Source: Pseudomonas sp. B21-028 (GTDB lineage: Bacteria > Pseudomonadota > Gammaproteobacteria > Pseudomonadales > Pseudomonadaceae). From it: a DNA stretch of 64,000 bases. Made by a program: the position numbers and the translations under genes. Shown piece by piece: positions 35,032 through 44,625 of the stretch (the first letter of the stretch is position 1; every line of letters begins with the position of its first letter). The stretch lies in NCBI RefSeq assembly GCF_024749045.1, contig NZ_CP087184.1, positions 6,076,001 through 6,140,000 on the forward strand, in the 5' to 3' direction. Under the pieces are notes generated by a model. It saw nothing but the letters and a program-made list of their open reading frames with translations. It did not search any database and was not told where the DNA came from.

Positions 35032-36226
35032 GCCCAATGGCCTTCCAGGCCGCAAACCCGCCACCGTCGGCTTATTGGTCACGATGACCCTGCTCGGTGT
35101 GTTCCCGATCGACGTCGTGTTGCCCTCGTTCCCGGCATTGTCCGAACATTTCGGACGTTCCTCGTCCGACATCGCCCTGTCGGTCAGCCTGTTCGCCATA
35201 GGCATCGCCCTTTCGCAACTGCTGATCGGCCCGCTCTCCGACACAATGGGACGCAAGAACCTGCTGTTGATCGGGATCACCGTTTCAGCCGCCGGAGCCA
35301 CGGGTTGCGTACTCACCGACGACTACGGGGCATTTCTGTTCTTCCGCGTCGTCCAGGCGTTGGGATGCGGTTGTTTCGTGCTGTCCCAGGCGTTGATCCA
35401 GGACCTGTTCAGCGGCCTGGAACAACAGCGGCTGCGCATCTTCCTGGTCACCTGCGGTGGTATTTTCATTTCCGTTTCTCCCCTGGCCGGTACCGGGCTG
35501 CAGCATTGGATGGGGTGGCGCGGCAGCTTTCTGGTGTTCATTGCCCTGGCAGCCGGCGTATTCGTGAGCGCCTGGCGTTTATTAAGCCACTCCACGGCGA
35601 GCAGCCAAGACAGGCGCCTGAACTTCATCGGCGCCTATCGAAAGGTATGCGGTGATTTCAGCTTCATGGCCTACTGGCTGACCTCGGCACTGGCTTTTTC
35701 CTGCCACTTTTCATTCATCGTCATTTCTCCGCTGGTATTCATCGACCAGCTACAGCTCTCGCCCGAGGCTTTTTCCCTGGCACTGCTGGGTTACGGACTG
35801 GCCTACATCGGCGGCGGCGCGGTGGCGACAGTGCTGAGCAACCGGATCGACCCACAGACACAGATCATCACCGGCCTGAGCCTGATCCTGCTGGCGGGCG
35901 TCTTGATGTTCGGGCTTTCCAGCCATCTCGGGTTATCGGTCACCACGGTATTGCTGCCCATGATCATCTGTACCGCCGGAACTACCATCGCCCGTGCGGC
36001 GGCCCACACCCGGGCCATGAACCTGTTCCCTGAGCAAGCCGGTACGTCCGCTTCGGCTGGCAGCGTGCTGATCTTCATCGTCGGCGGGCTGACCAGTGCC
36101 GCGATCAGCCTCACGCCGCTTGACCTGCAAACCACCCTGGCGTTGTGCCTGGTGCTGCTCAGCCTCCTGGGATTGGCGCTCAATGGCCTGATCCGGCATC
36201 GTCGCCGGGGGCTATTGACCGGCTGA
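35024..36226 (+). CDS. MFS drug-resistance-type exporter (Bcr/CflA-like)
   Basis: A 400-residue inner-membrane transporter with 12 predicted spans. The MFS motif between TM2 and TM3 is present as GPLSDTMGRKNLLLIG, and the TM1 segment LGVFPIDVVLPSFPAL resembles the DHA1/Bcr-CflA proton-driven drug efflux group. It overlaps the diiron oxygenase gene by 8 bases, so it is translationally coupled to it. The likely job is export of, or self-protection from, the small product of the upstream genes. No terminator was seen after it; 258 bases without a gene separate it from ilvD. Confidence 0.88.
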   Translation: MVEPNGLPGRKPATVGLLVTMTLLGVFPIDVVLPSFPALSEHFGRSSSDIALSVSLFAIGIALSQLLIGPLSDTMGRKNLLLIGITVSAAGATGCVLTDDYGAFLFFRVVQALGCGCFVLSQALIQDLFSGLEQQRLRIFLVTCGGIFISVSPLAGTGLQHWMGWRGSFLVFIALAAGVFVSAWRLLSHSTASSQDRRLNFIGAYRKVCGDFSFMAYWLTSALAFSCHFSFIVISPLVFIDQLQLSPEAFSLALLGYGLAYIGGGAVATVLSNRIDPQTQIITGLSLILLAGVLMFGLSSHLGLSVTTVLLPMIICTAGTTIARAAAHTRAMNLFPEQAGTSASAGSVLIFIVGGLTSAAISLTPLDLQTTLALCLVLLSLLGLALNGLIRHRRRGLLTG

Positions 36227-36484
36227 GCGCCGCCGGTCGTCATCCCGAGCACGACATTGGCATCCGATCAGCGCTTTGCGTCATTTCATCCTGGCGCCAG
36301 CGGTGTAGAATCGCGACATTCATCGCCATTCATCCCCCGGCGGGTTTATGAGCTCATGCTGAGACGCGCAGCGATCCTGCACAGTCATCGGCCACTTCCG
36401 GACACACGGCCAACCCCGAGTGCTCCAGACGTCAATAGAAGCTCACTTTCCCCTTGATATCTGATTAGCCGCCCGGAGTGCTCC

Positions 36485-38326
36485 ATGCCCGATTACCGCT
36501 CGAAAACATCCACCCACGGCCGCAACATGGCCGGCGCCCGCGCACTGTGGCGCGCCACGGGGATGAAGGATGACGACTTCAAGAAGCCGATCATCGCCGT
36601 TGCCAACTCCTTCACCCAGTTCGTACCCGGTCACGTACACCTCAAGGACCTGGGCCAACTGGTTGCCCGCGAAATCGAACGCGCTGGCGGTGTGGCCAAG
36701 GAATTCAACACCATTGCCGTGGACGACGGCATCGCCATGGGCCACGACGGCATGCTTTATTCGCTGCCGAGCCGGGAAATCATCGCCGACTCCGTCGAAT
36801 ACATGGTCAATGCCCACTGCGCCGACGCCATCGTGTGCATCTCCAACTGCGACAAGATCACCCCTGGCATGCTCATGGCTGCCCTGCGCCTCAACATCCC
36901 GGTGATCTTCGTGTCCGGCGGCCCGATGGAAGCTGGCAAGACCAAGCTCGCCAGCCACGGCCTGGACCTGGTGGATGCCATGGTCATCGCCGCCGACTCC
37001 AGCGCCTCCGACGAGAAGGTCGCCGAGTACGAGCGCAGCGCTTGCCCGACCTGCGGTTCGTGCTCCGGCATGTTTACCGCCAACTCGATGAACTGCCTGA
37101 CCGAAGCACTGGGCCTGGCCCTGCCAGGCAATGGTTCGACCCTGGCCACCCACAGCGATCGCGAACAGCTGTTCCTGCAGGCCGGACGGACCATCGTCGA
37201 GCTGTGCAAGCGCTACTACGGCGAGAACGACGAGTCGGTGCTGCCGCGCAACATCGCCAACTTCAAGGCCTTCGAAAACGCCATGACCCTGGACATCGCC
37301 ATGGGCGGTTCCACCAACACCATCCTGCACCTGCTGGCCGCCGCCCAGGAAGCCGAGATCGATTTCGACCTGCGCGACATCGACCGCCTGTCCCGGAACG
37401 TGCCACAACTGTGCAAGGTTGCGCCGAACATCCAGAAGTACCACATGGAAGATGTGCATCGTGCCGGCGGGATCATCAGCATCCTTGGCTCCCTGGCCCG
37501 TGGCGGCCTGTTGCACACCGACCTGCCGACCGTGCACAGCAAGACCATGGCCGACGCCATCGCCAAATGGGACATCACCCAGACCACCGACGAAGCCGTG
37601 CACCACTTCTTCAAGGCCGGCCCGGCGGGCATTCCGACGCAAACCGCGTTCAGCCAGTCGACTCGCTGGGAAACCCTGGACGACGACCGTGAGAATGGCT
37701 GTATCCGCAGCGTCGAACATGCCTACTCCAAAGAGGGTGGCCTGGCCGTGCTCTACGGCAACATCGCCCTGGACGGCTGCGTGGTGAAAACCGCCGGCGT
37801 CGACGAGTCGATCCACGTGTTCGAAGGCAACGCCAAGATCTTCGAAAGCCAGGACAGCGCCGTGCGCGGGATCCTTGCCGACGAAGTGCAGGCCGGCGAC
37901 ATCGTGATCATCCGCTACGAAGGCCCGAAAGGTGGCCCGGGCATGCAGGAAATGCTCTATCCAACCTCCTACCTCAAGTCCAAGGGCCTGGGCAAAGCCT
38001 GCGCCCTGCTGACCGACGGCCGTTTCTCCGGCGGCACCTCGGGCCTGTCCATCGGCCATGCTTCGCCAGAAGCTGCCGCTGGCGGCGCCATCGGCCTGGT
38101 GCGCGACGGCGACAAAGTGCTGATCGACATTCCGAACCGCTCGATCAACCTGTTGATCAGCGACGAAGAACTGGCCGCGCGCCGCGTCGAACAGGACAAG
38201 AAAGGTTGGAAGCCGGTGGAAGTGCGTCCACGTAAAGTGACCACCGCCCTCAAGGCCTATGCCCTGCTCGCCACCAGTGCCGACAAGGGCGCGGTGCGTA
38301 ACAAGGCGATGCTGGACGGGCTGTAG
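36485..38326 (+). CDS. ilvD: Dihydroxy-acid dehydratase
   Basis: A 613-residue [4Fe-4S] enzyme converting 2,3-dihydroxy-isovalerate and 2,3-dihydroxy-3-methylvalerate to the keto acids of valine and isoleucine synthesis. Cluster cysteines are in SNCDKITPG (Cys122) and [11 protein letters not shown] (about residue 193). [14 protein letters not shown] near residue 515 is the C-terminal signature. A CGGAG site precedes the ATG. It is a single gene with its own terminator. Confidence 0.97.
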   Translation: MPDYRSKTSTHGRNMAGARALWRATGMKDDDFKKPIIAVANSFTQFVPGHVHLKDLGQLVAREIERAGGVAKEFNTIAVDDGIAMGHDGMLYSLPSREIIADSVEYMVNAHCADAIVCISNCDKITPGMLMAALRLNIPVIFVSGGPMEAGKTKLASHGLDLVDAMVIAADSSASDEKVAEYERSACPTCGSCSGMFTANSMNCLTEALGLALPGNGSTLATHSDREQLFLQAGRTIVELCKRYYGENDESVLPRNIANFKAFENAMTLDIAMGGSTNTILHLLAAAQEAEIDFDLRDIDRLSRNVPQLCKVAPNIQKYHMEDVHRAGGIISILGSLARGGLLHTDLPTVHSKTMADAIAKWDITQTTDEAVHHFFKAGPAGIPTQTAFSQSTRWETLDDDRENGCIRSVEHAYSKEGGLAVLYGNIALDGCVVKTAGVDESIHVFEGNAKIFESQDSAVRGILADEVQAGDIVIIRYEGPKGGPGMQEMLYPTSYLKSKGLGKACALLTDGRFSGGTSGLSIGHASPEAAAGGAIGLVRDGDKVLIDIPNRSINLLISDEELAARRVEQDKKGWKPVEVRPRKVTTALKAYALLATSADKGAVRNKAMLDGL

Positions 38327-38343
38327 GCCTCCAGCGCCGCAAT

Positions 38344-38375
38344 AAAAAGCCCCGCAAGTGCGGGGCTTTTTATTG
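38344..38375 (+). terminator. Rho-independent terminator of ilvD
   Basis: AAAAAGCCCCGC pairs with GCGGGGCTTTTT over a 4-base AAGT loop and ends in a T run. The mirror A run lets it also act on the minus strand. Confidence 0.93.
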
Positions 38376-38405
38376 CCTGATATCCCATGGCAAAGGGTGA
38401 TCAAC

Positions 38406-38494
38406 CGTGGGAGCGAGCCTGCTCGCGATAGCGGTGGATCAGTTGCATCGATGTGCCTGACACACCGTTATCGCGAGCAGGCTCGCTCCCACAG
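38406..38494. repeat. Paired REP-like element, family A
   Basis: Inverted GGGAGCGAGCCTGCTCGCG arms lie at 38406-38430 and 38469-38494, between convergent ilvD and the phosphatase gene. Confidence 0.85.
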
Positions 38495-38506
38495 GAGTTA
38501 CTGGGT

Positions 38507-39562
38507 TTACTGAATGTCCTCAGGCTTCACGATCACCCAGTTCTTGTCCGCCGTAACCGGCAGCCCTTCCTTGGCCTGGGCGGCAGCGTGCTTGGCCATC
38601 ATGCCGTTGATCTGGGTCATGTACTTGTCCTTGCGGTTGATCCACAGATGGATACCGCCCTTGGCCACGTCCACATCGTGGAACAGCATGTAGCCATCGC
38701 TGCTCGGCGTGTCGCCGCCCACCAGGACAGGTTTTTTCCACTCGTCGATATAGGTCAGGATCGCCGCGTGCTTGCCGGCCATCCAGGTGGCCGGGGTCCA
38801 CAGGTAAGGCGTGTATTCCAGGTCCAGGTTGGCCTTCTCGTCATACTTGCCGGCGGTGATCTGCTTGCGAGCGGTGGTCAGCTCGCCGGTCTTGCGATCC
38901 TTGAGCAGCGTGGTCACGCCGATGACGTTCTGCGGCTTGAGGTTGTAGCCGTATTTCGGATCGGAGGCGACCATGCGCACCAGCTCTTCCGACGCCGCGG
39001 TCATGACATAGACCTCGATGCCGTTTTCCATCAGCTTGTTGTACAGCTCGGCCTGGCCGGTGAAGACTTTCGGTGGGTTGACGTTGTAGTTGACCACCTT
39101 GTCGCCGTCGTAATACGTGGTTGGTACAGGCTTGCCGGACGCCATCAGCTCGTCGACGTAGCCCTTGAGTTCCTTGAGCGTGAAGCCGGAGAACACCTGC
39201 GCCACCCATGGGTAGCAGACCATGTCGTCCACTTCGCAGAGGCGGTAGTAGTAACTGAACAGGCTTTCCTTGTGATCGGCCGTATCCTTGAACGGCATCA
39301 GCTTCAGGGAGGGATCCAGGGTTTCCCGGGTGATGAGGCCCTTGTTTTCCATGAACGGCAGCAACGATTCTTCAAGGTCGTAGCGGTAACTGGTGTTGTC
39401 CATGTCGAACACCGCGAAGTTACCCTTGTTGGCATTGGCCGCGATCATCGCATCCAGTGCCTTGGCCTGTTCCGCCGGCCAATGCTTGAGTTCGGTGGCA
39501 AGTGCCTGGCCGGCGAGGCCAAGGCTCAGGGCGACAGCGAGAAAACGAGGTACGAGCTTCAT
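38507..39562 (-). CDS. pchP: Periplasmic HAD phosphatase, phosphorylcholine phosphatase-like
   Basis: A 351-residue exported haloacid-dehalogenase-fold hydrolase. A signal peptide (residues 1-23, ending LAT) leads into the catalytic motif FDMDNTSYR with the nucleophile Asp53 and acid Asp55. Motif II is near VYVMTAASEEL and the late acidic motif is GGDTPSSDGYML. The pattern DMDNT(S/T)YRYDLEESLLPF resembles P. aeruginosa PchP, which releases choline from phosphorylcholine during growth on phosphatidylcholine products. The ATG at 39562 has GGGAG 8 bases upstream; two more upstream ATG codons in frame are less well placed. Substrate by homology only. Confidence 0.82.
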   Translation of the reverse strand: MKLVPRFLAVALSLGLAGQALATELKHWPAEQAKALDAMIAANANKGNFAVFDMDNTSYRYDLEESLLPFMENKGLITRETLDPSLKLMPFKDTADHKESLFSYYYRLCEVDDMVCYPWVAQVFSGFTLKELKGYVDELMASGKPVPTTYYDGDKVVNYNVNPPKVFTGQAELYNKLMENGIEVYVMTAASEELVRMVASDPKYGYNLKPQNVIGVTTLLKDRKTGELTTARKQITAGKYDEKANLDLEYTPYLWTPATWMAGKHAAILTYIDEWKKPVLVGGDTPSSDGYMLFHDVDVAKGGIHLWINRKDKYMTQINGMMAKHAAAQAKEGLPVTADKNWVIVKPEDIQ

Positions 39563-39583
39563 CGGCATTTCTCCCAGATTCAA

Positions 39584-39847
39584 AGATCCGACGCTAACAA
39601 ATGCTTATGACGATCCTCGCCTGTCCACGACCGCTTGCGTCTTGATAACGCCAGCGACGTATCTGCAAACGCCAAGCCCTTATTCCATAAACGACATTCA
39701 ACATGCTTTTTTAGTATTAATTCATTAATTTTCAGACTGTTAGGCTTCCCTGCTCGCAGTCTCAGCTTCAGGTGGCTGGCAAGTCTTAGCGGAGACTCTT
39801 TGGTAACGAAGATTCCCTTGTCGGAGCGAAGCCTATTCGCGATGCTT
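39584..39847. other. Intergenic region between pchP and folA
   Basis: The gap is lower in GC than its neighbours and holds no supported gene. It includes a single degenerate REP-like half at 39814-39843 (GGAGCGAAGCCTATTCGCG), with several changes from the family A core and no partner, so it looks like a decayed element. The pchP promoter should be here but no clear motif was found. Confidence 0.5.
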
Positions 39848-40360
39848 CTAGCGCTTCTCCCAAACCTCAAAGCTGTACGCCGGCTTATCCCCTTCCGCCG
39901 GGTTCGGCTGGTTCGAAACCAATTCCCACCGGCTCGAATCAAACTCCGGAAACCACGCATCCCCTTCCGGGCTCAGGGCCACGCGGGTCAGGTACAGCCG
40001 ATCTGCTTGCTCCAGGGCCTGGGCGTACAGCTGGGCGCCGCCGATCAGCATCAGCTCATCGACACCCTGCTCCAGCGCCCACCCGTTGGCCCGCTCCACC
40101 GCTGCCTCCAGCGAGGAAAAGACTTCCGCGCCTTCGAGCACCAGGCCCGGCTGACGACTGACGACGATGTTCAAGCGCCCCGGCAGCGGCCGGCCGAGGG
40201 AATCCCAGGTCTTGCGACCCATGATGATCGGCTTGCCCAGGGTGGTGGCCTTGAAATACTTGAAATCCCCCGGCAAGTGCCAGGGCATGCTGTTGTCGAC
40301 GCCGATCACACGGTTTTCACCGAGGGCTGCGATCAGGCTTAAGGGGAGAGTTTTTTTCAT
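39848..40360 (-). CDS. folA: Dihydrofolate reductase
   Basis: A 170-residue NADPH-dependent enzyme reducing dihydrofolate to tetrahydrofolate. It has the family blocks IAALGENRVIGVDNSMPWHLPGD (split across residues 9-31), IIMGRKTWDSLGRPLPGR, and GGAQLYAQAL with the NADPH loop. Catalytic Asp equivalents lie in the MPWHLPGD segment. It lies upstream of a degenerate REP-like half unit at 39814-39843 and divergent from the DUF2868 gene. Confidence 0.96.
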   Translation of the reverse strand: MKKTLPLSLIAALGENRVIGVDNSMPWHLPGDFKYFKATTLGKPIIMGRKTWDSLGRPLPGRLNIVVSRQPGLVLEGAEVFSSLEAAVERANGWALEQGVDELMLIGGAQLYAQALEQADRLYLTRVALSPEGDAWFPEFDSSRWELVSNQPNPAEGDKPAYSFEVWEKR

Positions 40361-40443
40361 GGCGCCGAGGATAGCAGAGGCTCAACGTACCCTGACAGGC
40401 GCTCAGCGGTTATCCTCAACGCTCATTTGCAACGGAAGCGCAC

Positions 40444-41823
40444 GTGACTGCTCCCCTGACTGAACTGCAGAACCTCTGGCTGACCGAAACGGTACGCCTG
40501 CGTGAAGAACATGCAGGTCCGCTCGAAGACCAGGAAGCCAATCGCCTGGCCCGCGCGGCCGGCGGCGATCTATCGACCCGCATCCACCATCGCGCCCACC
40601 GGCTGGCCGAGCGTGACGGCCTCACCGAAGCCCTGCGCCACTGGCTGCAAGGGGCACGCCTGGCACTGATCGTCTTGGCCGTCTTCGCCATCATCAGCGG
40701 CGCCGGCCTGGGGTTTGCCGCGCTCGGCGACGGTCGAACGCCCGTCAACGTATTCTGGGCCCTCGGCAGCCTGTTGGGAGTGAACCTGATCCTGCTCATC
40801 GGCTGGGCCCTGGGCCTGGTATTCGCCGGGGAACAAGGCGCGACACTGGGACGCCTGTGGCTGTGGCTCAGCGAAAAACTCGCCCGCGATGCCAAGGCCG
40901 CCCAACTGGCGCCGGCCTTGTTGCTCTTGCTGCAACGACACAAACTCAATCGCTGGGCCCTCGGCATGCTGGTCAACGGTCTGTGGCTGCTGGCAATGCT
41001 CAGTGCGCTGGTCATCGTACTGCTGCTGATGGCGACCCGACGCTATGGCTTCGTTTGGGAAACCACCATTCTCGGTGGCGAAACCTTCGTTACCCTGACC
41101 CGCACCCTGGGCGCGTTGCCAGCGCTGTTGGGGTTCAGTGTCCCGACCGTCGAGATGATCCGCGCCAGCGGCGACGGCGCCCTGAACATCGAAAGCGCTC
41201 GTCAGGCCTGGGCCGCGTGGCTGGTGGGCGTGATGCTGGTGTATGGCGTGCTGCCGCGCCTGGGCCTGGCGCTGCTGTGCCTGTGGCGCTGGCGGCGCGG
41301 CCGCGCCACCCTGCGCCTGGATTTGAACCTGCCAGGCTACGCGCAATTGCGCGAACACCTGATGCCCAGCAGTGAGCGGCTGGGGGTCAACGACGCCGCG
41401 CCCGGACAGTTGCATCAGATCGAGCGTTCCGTCGCCACGATGGACAGCGCGGGTGCACTGCTGGTGGCGATCGAACTGGACGAGCGGCCCTGGCCGCCGA
41501 CGCTGCCGGATTCGGTGAAAAACGCCGGCGTCCTCGACAGCCGCGAGTCACGTCACAAGCTCCTCGAACAGCTGTCGCGCTTTCCTCCGGCGCGCCTGGC
41601 GATTGCCTGCGACCCACGGCGCTCACCGGACCGCGGTAGCCTGGCGTTGATCGCCGAACTGGCCCGCAGCGCCAGTGCGACCCGCGTCTGGCTGTTGCAA
41701 GCGCCCCCCGGCGAGGCCCTGGACGCCGAGCGCCTGGGCGACTGGCACAACGCGCTGCAACAGTTGCAGCTGCCCTTCGCCGACTGCGCGCCCTTGAACT
41801 GGCTGGAGACCGGCCATGACTGA
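40444..41823 (+). CDS. DUF2868 membrane protein
   Basis: A 459-residue protein with a GTG start. A cytoplasmic N-terminal helical region (about 70 residues) is followed by about five hydrophobic segments between residues 70 and 290, then a large C-terminal cytoplasmic domain. The DUF2868 family is always paired with the DUF3482 GTPase gene downstream, which overlaps it by 8 bases. The two probably form a membrane-GTPase complex. No reaction is known. Confidence 0.88.
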   Translation: MTAPLTELQNLWLTETVRLREEHAGPLEDQEANRLARAAGGDLSTRIHHRAHRLAERDGLTEALRHWLQGARLALIVLAVFAIISGAGLGFAALGDGRTPVNVFWALGSLLGVNLILLIGWALGLVFAGEQGATLGRLWLWLSEKLARDAKAAQLAPALLLLLQRHKLNRWALGMLVNGLWLLAMLSALVIVLLLMATRRYGFVWETTILGGETFVTLTRTLGALPALLGFSVPTVEMIRASGDGALNIESARQAWAAWLVGVMLVYGVLPRLGLALLCLWRWRRGRATLRLDLNLPGYAQLREHLMPSSERLGVNDAAPGQLHQIERSVATMDSAGALLVAIELDERPWPPTLPDSVKNAGVLDSRESRHKLLEQLSRFPPARLAIACDPRRSPDRGSLALIAELARSASATRVWLLQAPPGEALDAERLGDWHNALQQLQLPFADCAPLNWLETGHD

Positions 41824-43189
41824 GCCCATGAAGCCACTGAAACTGGCCGTGGTCGGCCACACCAACGTCGGCAAGACCTCGCTGCTGCGCACCCTGACCC
41901 GGGACGTCGGCTTTGGCGAAGTGTCCCACCGCCCGAGCACCACCCGGCACGTAGAGGGCGCGCGCCTGTCGGTGGACGGCGAAGCGCTGCTGGAGCTGTA
42001 CGACACGCCGGGCCTGGAGGATGCCATTGCCTTGCTCGATTACCTCGAGCGCCTGGAACGTCCCGGCGAACGCCTGGACGGTCCGGCGCGACTGGCCCGT
42101 TTCCTGGAGGGCAGCGAGGCGCGACAACGTTTCGAGCAGGAAGCCAAAGTGCTGCGGCAACTGCTCGCCAGCGATGCCGGGCTCTACGTGATCGATGCCC
42201 GGGAGCCGGTGCTGGCGAAGTACCGTGATGAACTGGAGGTCCTCGCCAGCTGCGGCAAACCGCTGCTGCCGGTGCTGAATTTCGTCAGCAGTGCCCAGCA
42301 CCGCGAACCCGACTGGCGCGAGGCCCTGGCCCGCTTGGGGCTGCACGCCCTGGTGCGTTTCGACAGCGTTGCCCCGCCCGAGGATGGCGAGCGGCGGCTG
42401 TATGAAAGTCTTGCGCTGTTGTTGGAAAACGCGCGTGGCCAACTGGAACGACTGATTGCCGATCAACAGGCCCAACGCCTGGCGCGCCAGCAGAGTGCGG
42501 CGCGCTTGATCGCCGAGTTGCTGATCGACTGCGCCGCCTGCCGACGCAGCGTGACCAGCGACGCCGAGCTGGAGGGCCAAGCCATCAGCGAGCTGCGCAA
42601 CGCGGTGCGCCAACGGGAACAACGCTGCGTCGAGGCCCTGCTCAAGCTCTACGCCTTCCGTCCCCGGGACGCCGCGGCCAGTGATCTGCCGCTGCTCGAT
42701 GGACGCTGGGGCGATGACCTGTTCAATCCGGCAACCCTCAAGCAACTGGGCGTACGGGTCGGCGGCGGAATCGCGGCCGGGGCGGCAGCCGGGGCGGGGG
42801 TGGATTTGCTCGTGGGCGGCCTGACCCTCGGTGCCGCCGCCCTGGTCGGCGCTATTGCCGGCGGCGCCCTGCAAACCGTCCGCGGCTATGGCAACCGGTT
42901 GATGGGCAAACTCAAGGGCCAGCGGGAACTGACGGTGGACGATAGCGTGCTGCGCCTGCTGGCCCTGCGCCAACGGCAACTGCTGCTGGCCCTGAACCAG
43001 CGCGGCCATGCAGCGCTGGACAGCATTCGAATCGACACGCCCCAGGACAAAAGCTGGCGCGAAGGCAAACTGCCCGAAGCCTTGAACAAGGCTCGAGCGT
43101 ATCCACAGTGGTCATCGCTCAACCCCCATCCAAAGTTGAACCAGGCCGAGCGGCAAGAGCAGATCGAGCAGTTGGCCACGCAGCTATAG
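41816..43189 (+). CDS. GTPase with DUF3482 domain
   Basis: A 457-residue protein. The N-terminal Era/EngA-like GTPase domain has G1 GHTNVGKTSL (residues 15-24), G3 YDTPGLED, and FVSSAQH/NFVSS near the G4 position. The C-terminal DUF3482 region includes a glycine/alanine-rich hydrophobic segment (GGIAAGAAAGAGVDLLVGG and following, around residues 320-360), which could insert in the membrane as in dynamin-like or IRG proteins. It is coupled to the DUF2868 gene and both are likely to act at the inner membrane. Function unknown. Confidence 0.88.
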   Translation: MTEPMKPLKLAVVGHTNVGKTSLLRTLTRDVGFGEVSHRPSTTRHVEGARLSVDGEALLELYDTPGLEDAIALLDYLERLERPGERLDGPARLARFLEGSEARQRFEQEAKVLRQLLASDAGLYVIDAREPVLAKYRDELEVLASCGKPLLPVLNFVSSAQHREPDWREALARLGLHALVRFDSVAPPEDGERRLYESLALLLENARGQLERLIADQQAQRLARQQSAARLIAELLIDCAACRRSVTSDAELEGQAISELRNAVRQREQRCVEALLKLYAFRPRDAAASDLPLLDGRWGDDLFNPATLKQLGVRVGGGIAAGAAAGAGVDLLVGGLTLGAAALVGAIAGGALQTVRGYGNRLMGKLKGQRELTVDDSVLRLLALRQRQLLLALNQRGHAALDSIRIDTPQDKSWREGKLPEALNKARAYPQWSSLNPHPKLNQAERQEQIEQLATQL

Positions 43190-43202
43190 GCGACACGATC
43201 CT

Positions 43203-43336
43203 TGTGGCGAGGGGATTTATCCCCGCTGGGGGTGCGCAGCGCCCCTAAAACCTGACACCGCGGTGTGTCAGGTAGACCGCGTCAATCCTTTTTGGGGGCG
43301 CTGCGCACCCCAGCGGGGATGAATCCCCTCGCCACA
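43203..43336. repeat. Paired REP-like element, family B
   Basis: Inverted arms begin with GTGGCGAGGGGATTTATCC at 43203 and end with the complement at 43336. The inner GGGGGTGCGCAGCGCCCC and its partner extend the stem. It lies between convergent DUF3482 and DUF523 genes. Confidence 0.85.
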
Positions 43337-43370
43337 AAAGCGGTAATTTCAGGTGGAGATCAGCAGTTGA

Positions 43371-43850
43371 TCAAAGCTTGAGCGCCGCCGCAGCCTCAAC
43401 CAACTCCAACTCACTGAACACCCGCACCCCGTGACGCTTGAGCAACGCCGCGGTCACGCCTTCGCCAGGGACCTTCACGCCGCCGAACGTCCCATCATAG
43501 GTCAGCAGGTTGCCGCAGGACGGGCTGTTGGCCTTGAGCACGGCGATCCGGATACTGTGTTCACGCACCAGCTCCAGGGCCTGGTACGCACCCGTCAGGA
43601 ACTGCGCACTCACGTCCTCCCCCTCGGTAGTCATCACTGCCGCCTGGCCATCGAGCACTTGTGCGCCCTGCCCGCCGGGGATTTCCGCCGCTGCCCGAGG
43701 CGTGGGCAAGCCGCCGGCGACTTCCGGGCACAGTGGCACGACGCGGCCTTCATCGAGCCACCGCTGGAGTTGTTCGAACGGCCCGCTGGCAGCACCGTCA
43801 TAACGCACACGATGTCCGAGCAGGCAACGACTGACCAGAATCTTTTCCAT
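43371..43850 (-). CDS. DUF523 family protein
   Basis: A 159-residue cytosolic protein with conserved cysteines: ILVSRCLLGHRVRYDG at the N-terminus, LCPEVAGGLPTPR, and VLKANSPSCG. The pattern suggests an iron-sulfur or metal site. The family is linked to 2-thiouracil desulfidase (TudS) activity in some members, so tRNA-derived thiobase detoxification is a possibility, not shown here. It overlaps nothing and follows the dioxygenase gene by 2 bp on the same strand. Confidence 0.88.
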   Translation of the reverse strand: MEKILVSRCLLGHRVRYDGAASGPFEQLQRWLDEGRVVPLCPEVAGGLPTPRAAAEIPGGQGAQVLDGQAAVMTTEGEDVSAQFLTGAYQALELVREHSIRIAVLKANSPSCGNLLTYDGTFGGVKVPGEGVTAALLKRHGVRVFSELELVEAAAALKL

Positions 43851-43852
43851 GC

Positions 43853-44485
43853 TCAGAACAACTCGTTGCCACGGCGTCGAAACCAGCCGGTCAAGGACAG
43901 GCGATCCCGCGTGGCCGGCAGGACTTCATGGGGGATGTTTCCCGACAGGAACACCACCAGGCAGCCGCCGGTGGGCACCACGTCCTGCTCCCTCCCTTCT
44001 TCCAGGTACATGCGCAACTGGCCGCCATGCTCCGGCAACCAGCCGTCATTGAGGTAGACCACCGCCGACACCATGCGCCGGTCATCATCGCGAAAACGGT
44101 CGACGTGCTTGAGGTAGAACGCGCCGGGCGGGTACAGGGCGAAGTGGCTTTCGAAGTCCTCCAGGCCCAGGAAGAGCCCACGGTTCAACGCCTCGCGCAG
44201 GCTGTCCATCAGTCCCAAATAACGGTCGCAGGCCTCGGCCTGGCCGGGTTCGATCCACTGGATGCGATCACCCCGTATGCCTTCGCGGATCTCCGAAGAC
44301 AAGCCGCGCCCGACCGCAGCCGGGGCCAGTTCGCCTTCGGCGGCGCGCTGGCGACACTCGGCCGCCAGGGCACGGGTCAGCGCATCCGGCAGGAAGATGT
44401 TCTGCTGCGACCAGCCGCGCTCGGCCAGGTCGTCGACGATACGTAACAGCAACGGGTGATCGGATGGTATTTGCATGGCGCGCAT
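43853..44485 (-). CDS. 2OG-Fe(II) dioxygenase (prolyl 4-hydroxylase-like)
   Basis: A 210-residue predicted 2-oxoglutarate-dependent oxygenase. The iron triad is HxD at His127/Asp129 (KHVDRF) with the distal His186 (IPHEVL). Arg195 (DRLSLTGWFRRR) binds 2-oxoglutarate. The domain resembles the bacterial EGLN/P4H group, whose P. putida member hydroxylates a prolyl residue in EF-Tu. ATG 44485 has a weak AGG site; ATG 44476 is an alternative. It is 2 bp upstream of the DUF523 gene, so the two are probably co-expressed. Confidence 0.88.
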   Translation of the reverse strand: MRAMQIPSDHPLLLRIVDDLAERGWSQQNIFLPDALTRALAAECRQRAAEGELAPAAVGRGLSSEIREGIRGDRIQWIEPGQAEACDRYLGLMDSLREALNRGLFLGLEDFESHFALYPPGAFYLKHVDRFRDDDRRMVSAVVYLNDGWLPEHGGQLRMYLEEGREQDVVPTGGCLVVFLSGNIPHEVLPATRDRLSLTGWFRRRGNELF

Positions 44486-44625
44486 AGTATGCCTGTACCC
44501 GCAAAACCGACAGCGCCACGCAGCGGGTGTGCAGCGCCAGGTGGCACCGCCGTACGAACTTGATACGAATTCTCGACAAGTTCCCGCACCCCACGGAGAA
44601 TAGTCGGCTGCTGACAGGAGTCCCT

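Noticed and set aside
36443..38404. 653-codon reading frame antisense to ilvD
   Set aside because: It is the shadow of a highly biased GC-rich gene; its translation is rich in His, Gly and Val with no family motif, while the plus strand is clearly IlvD.
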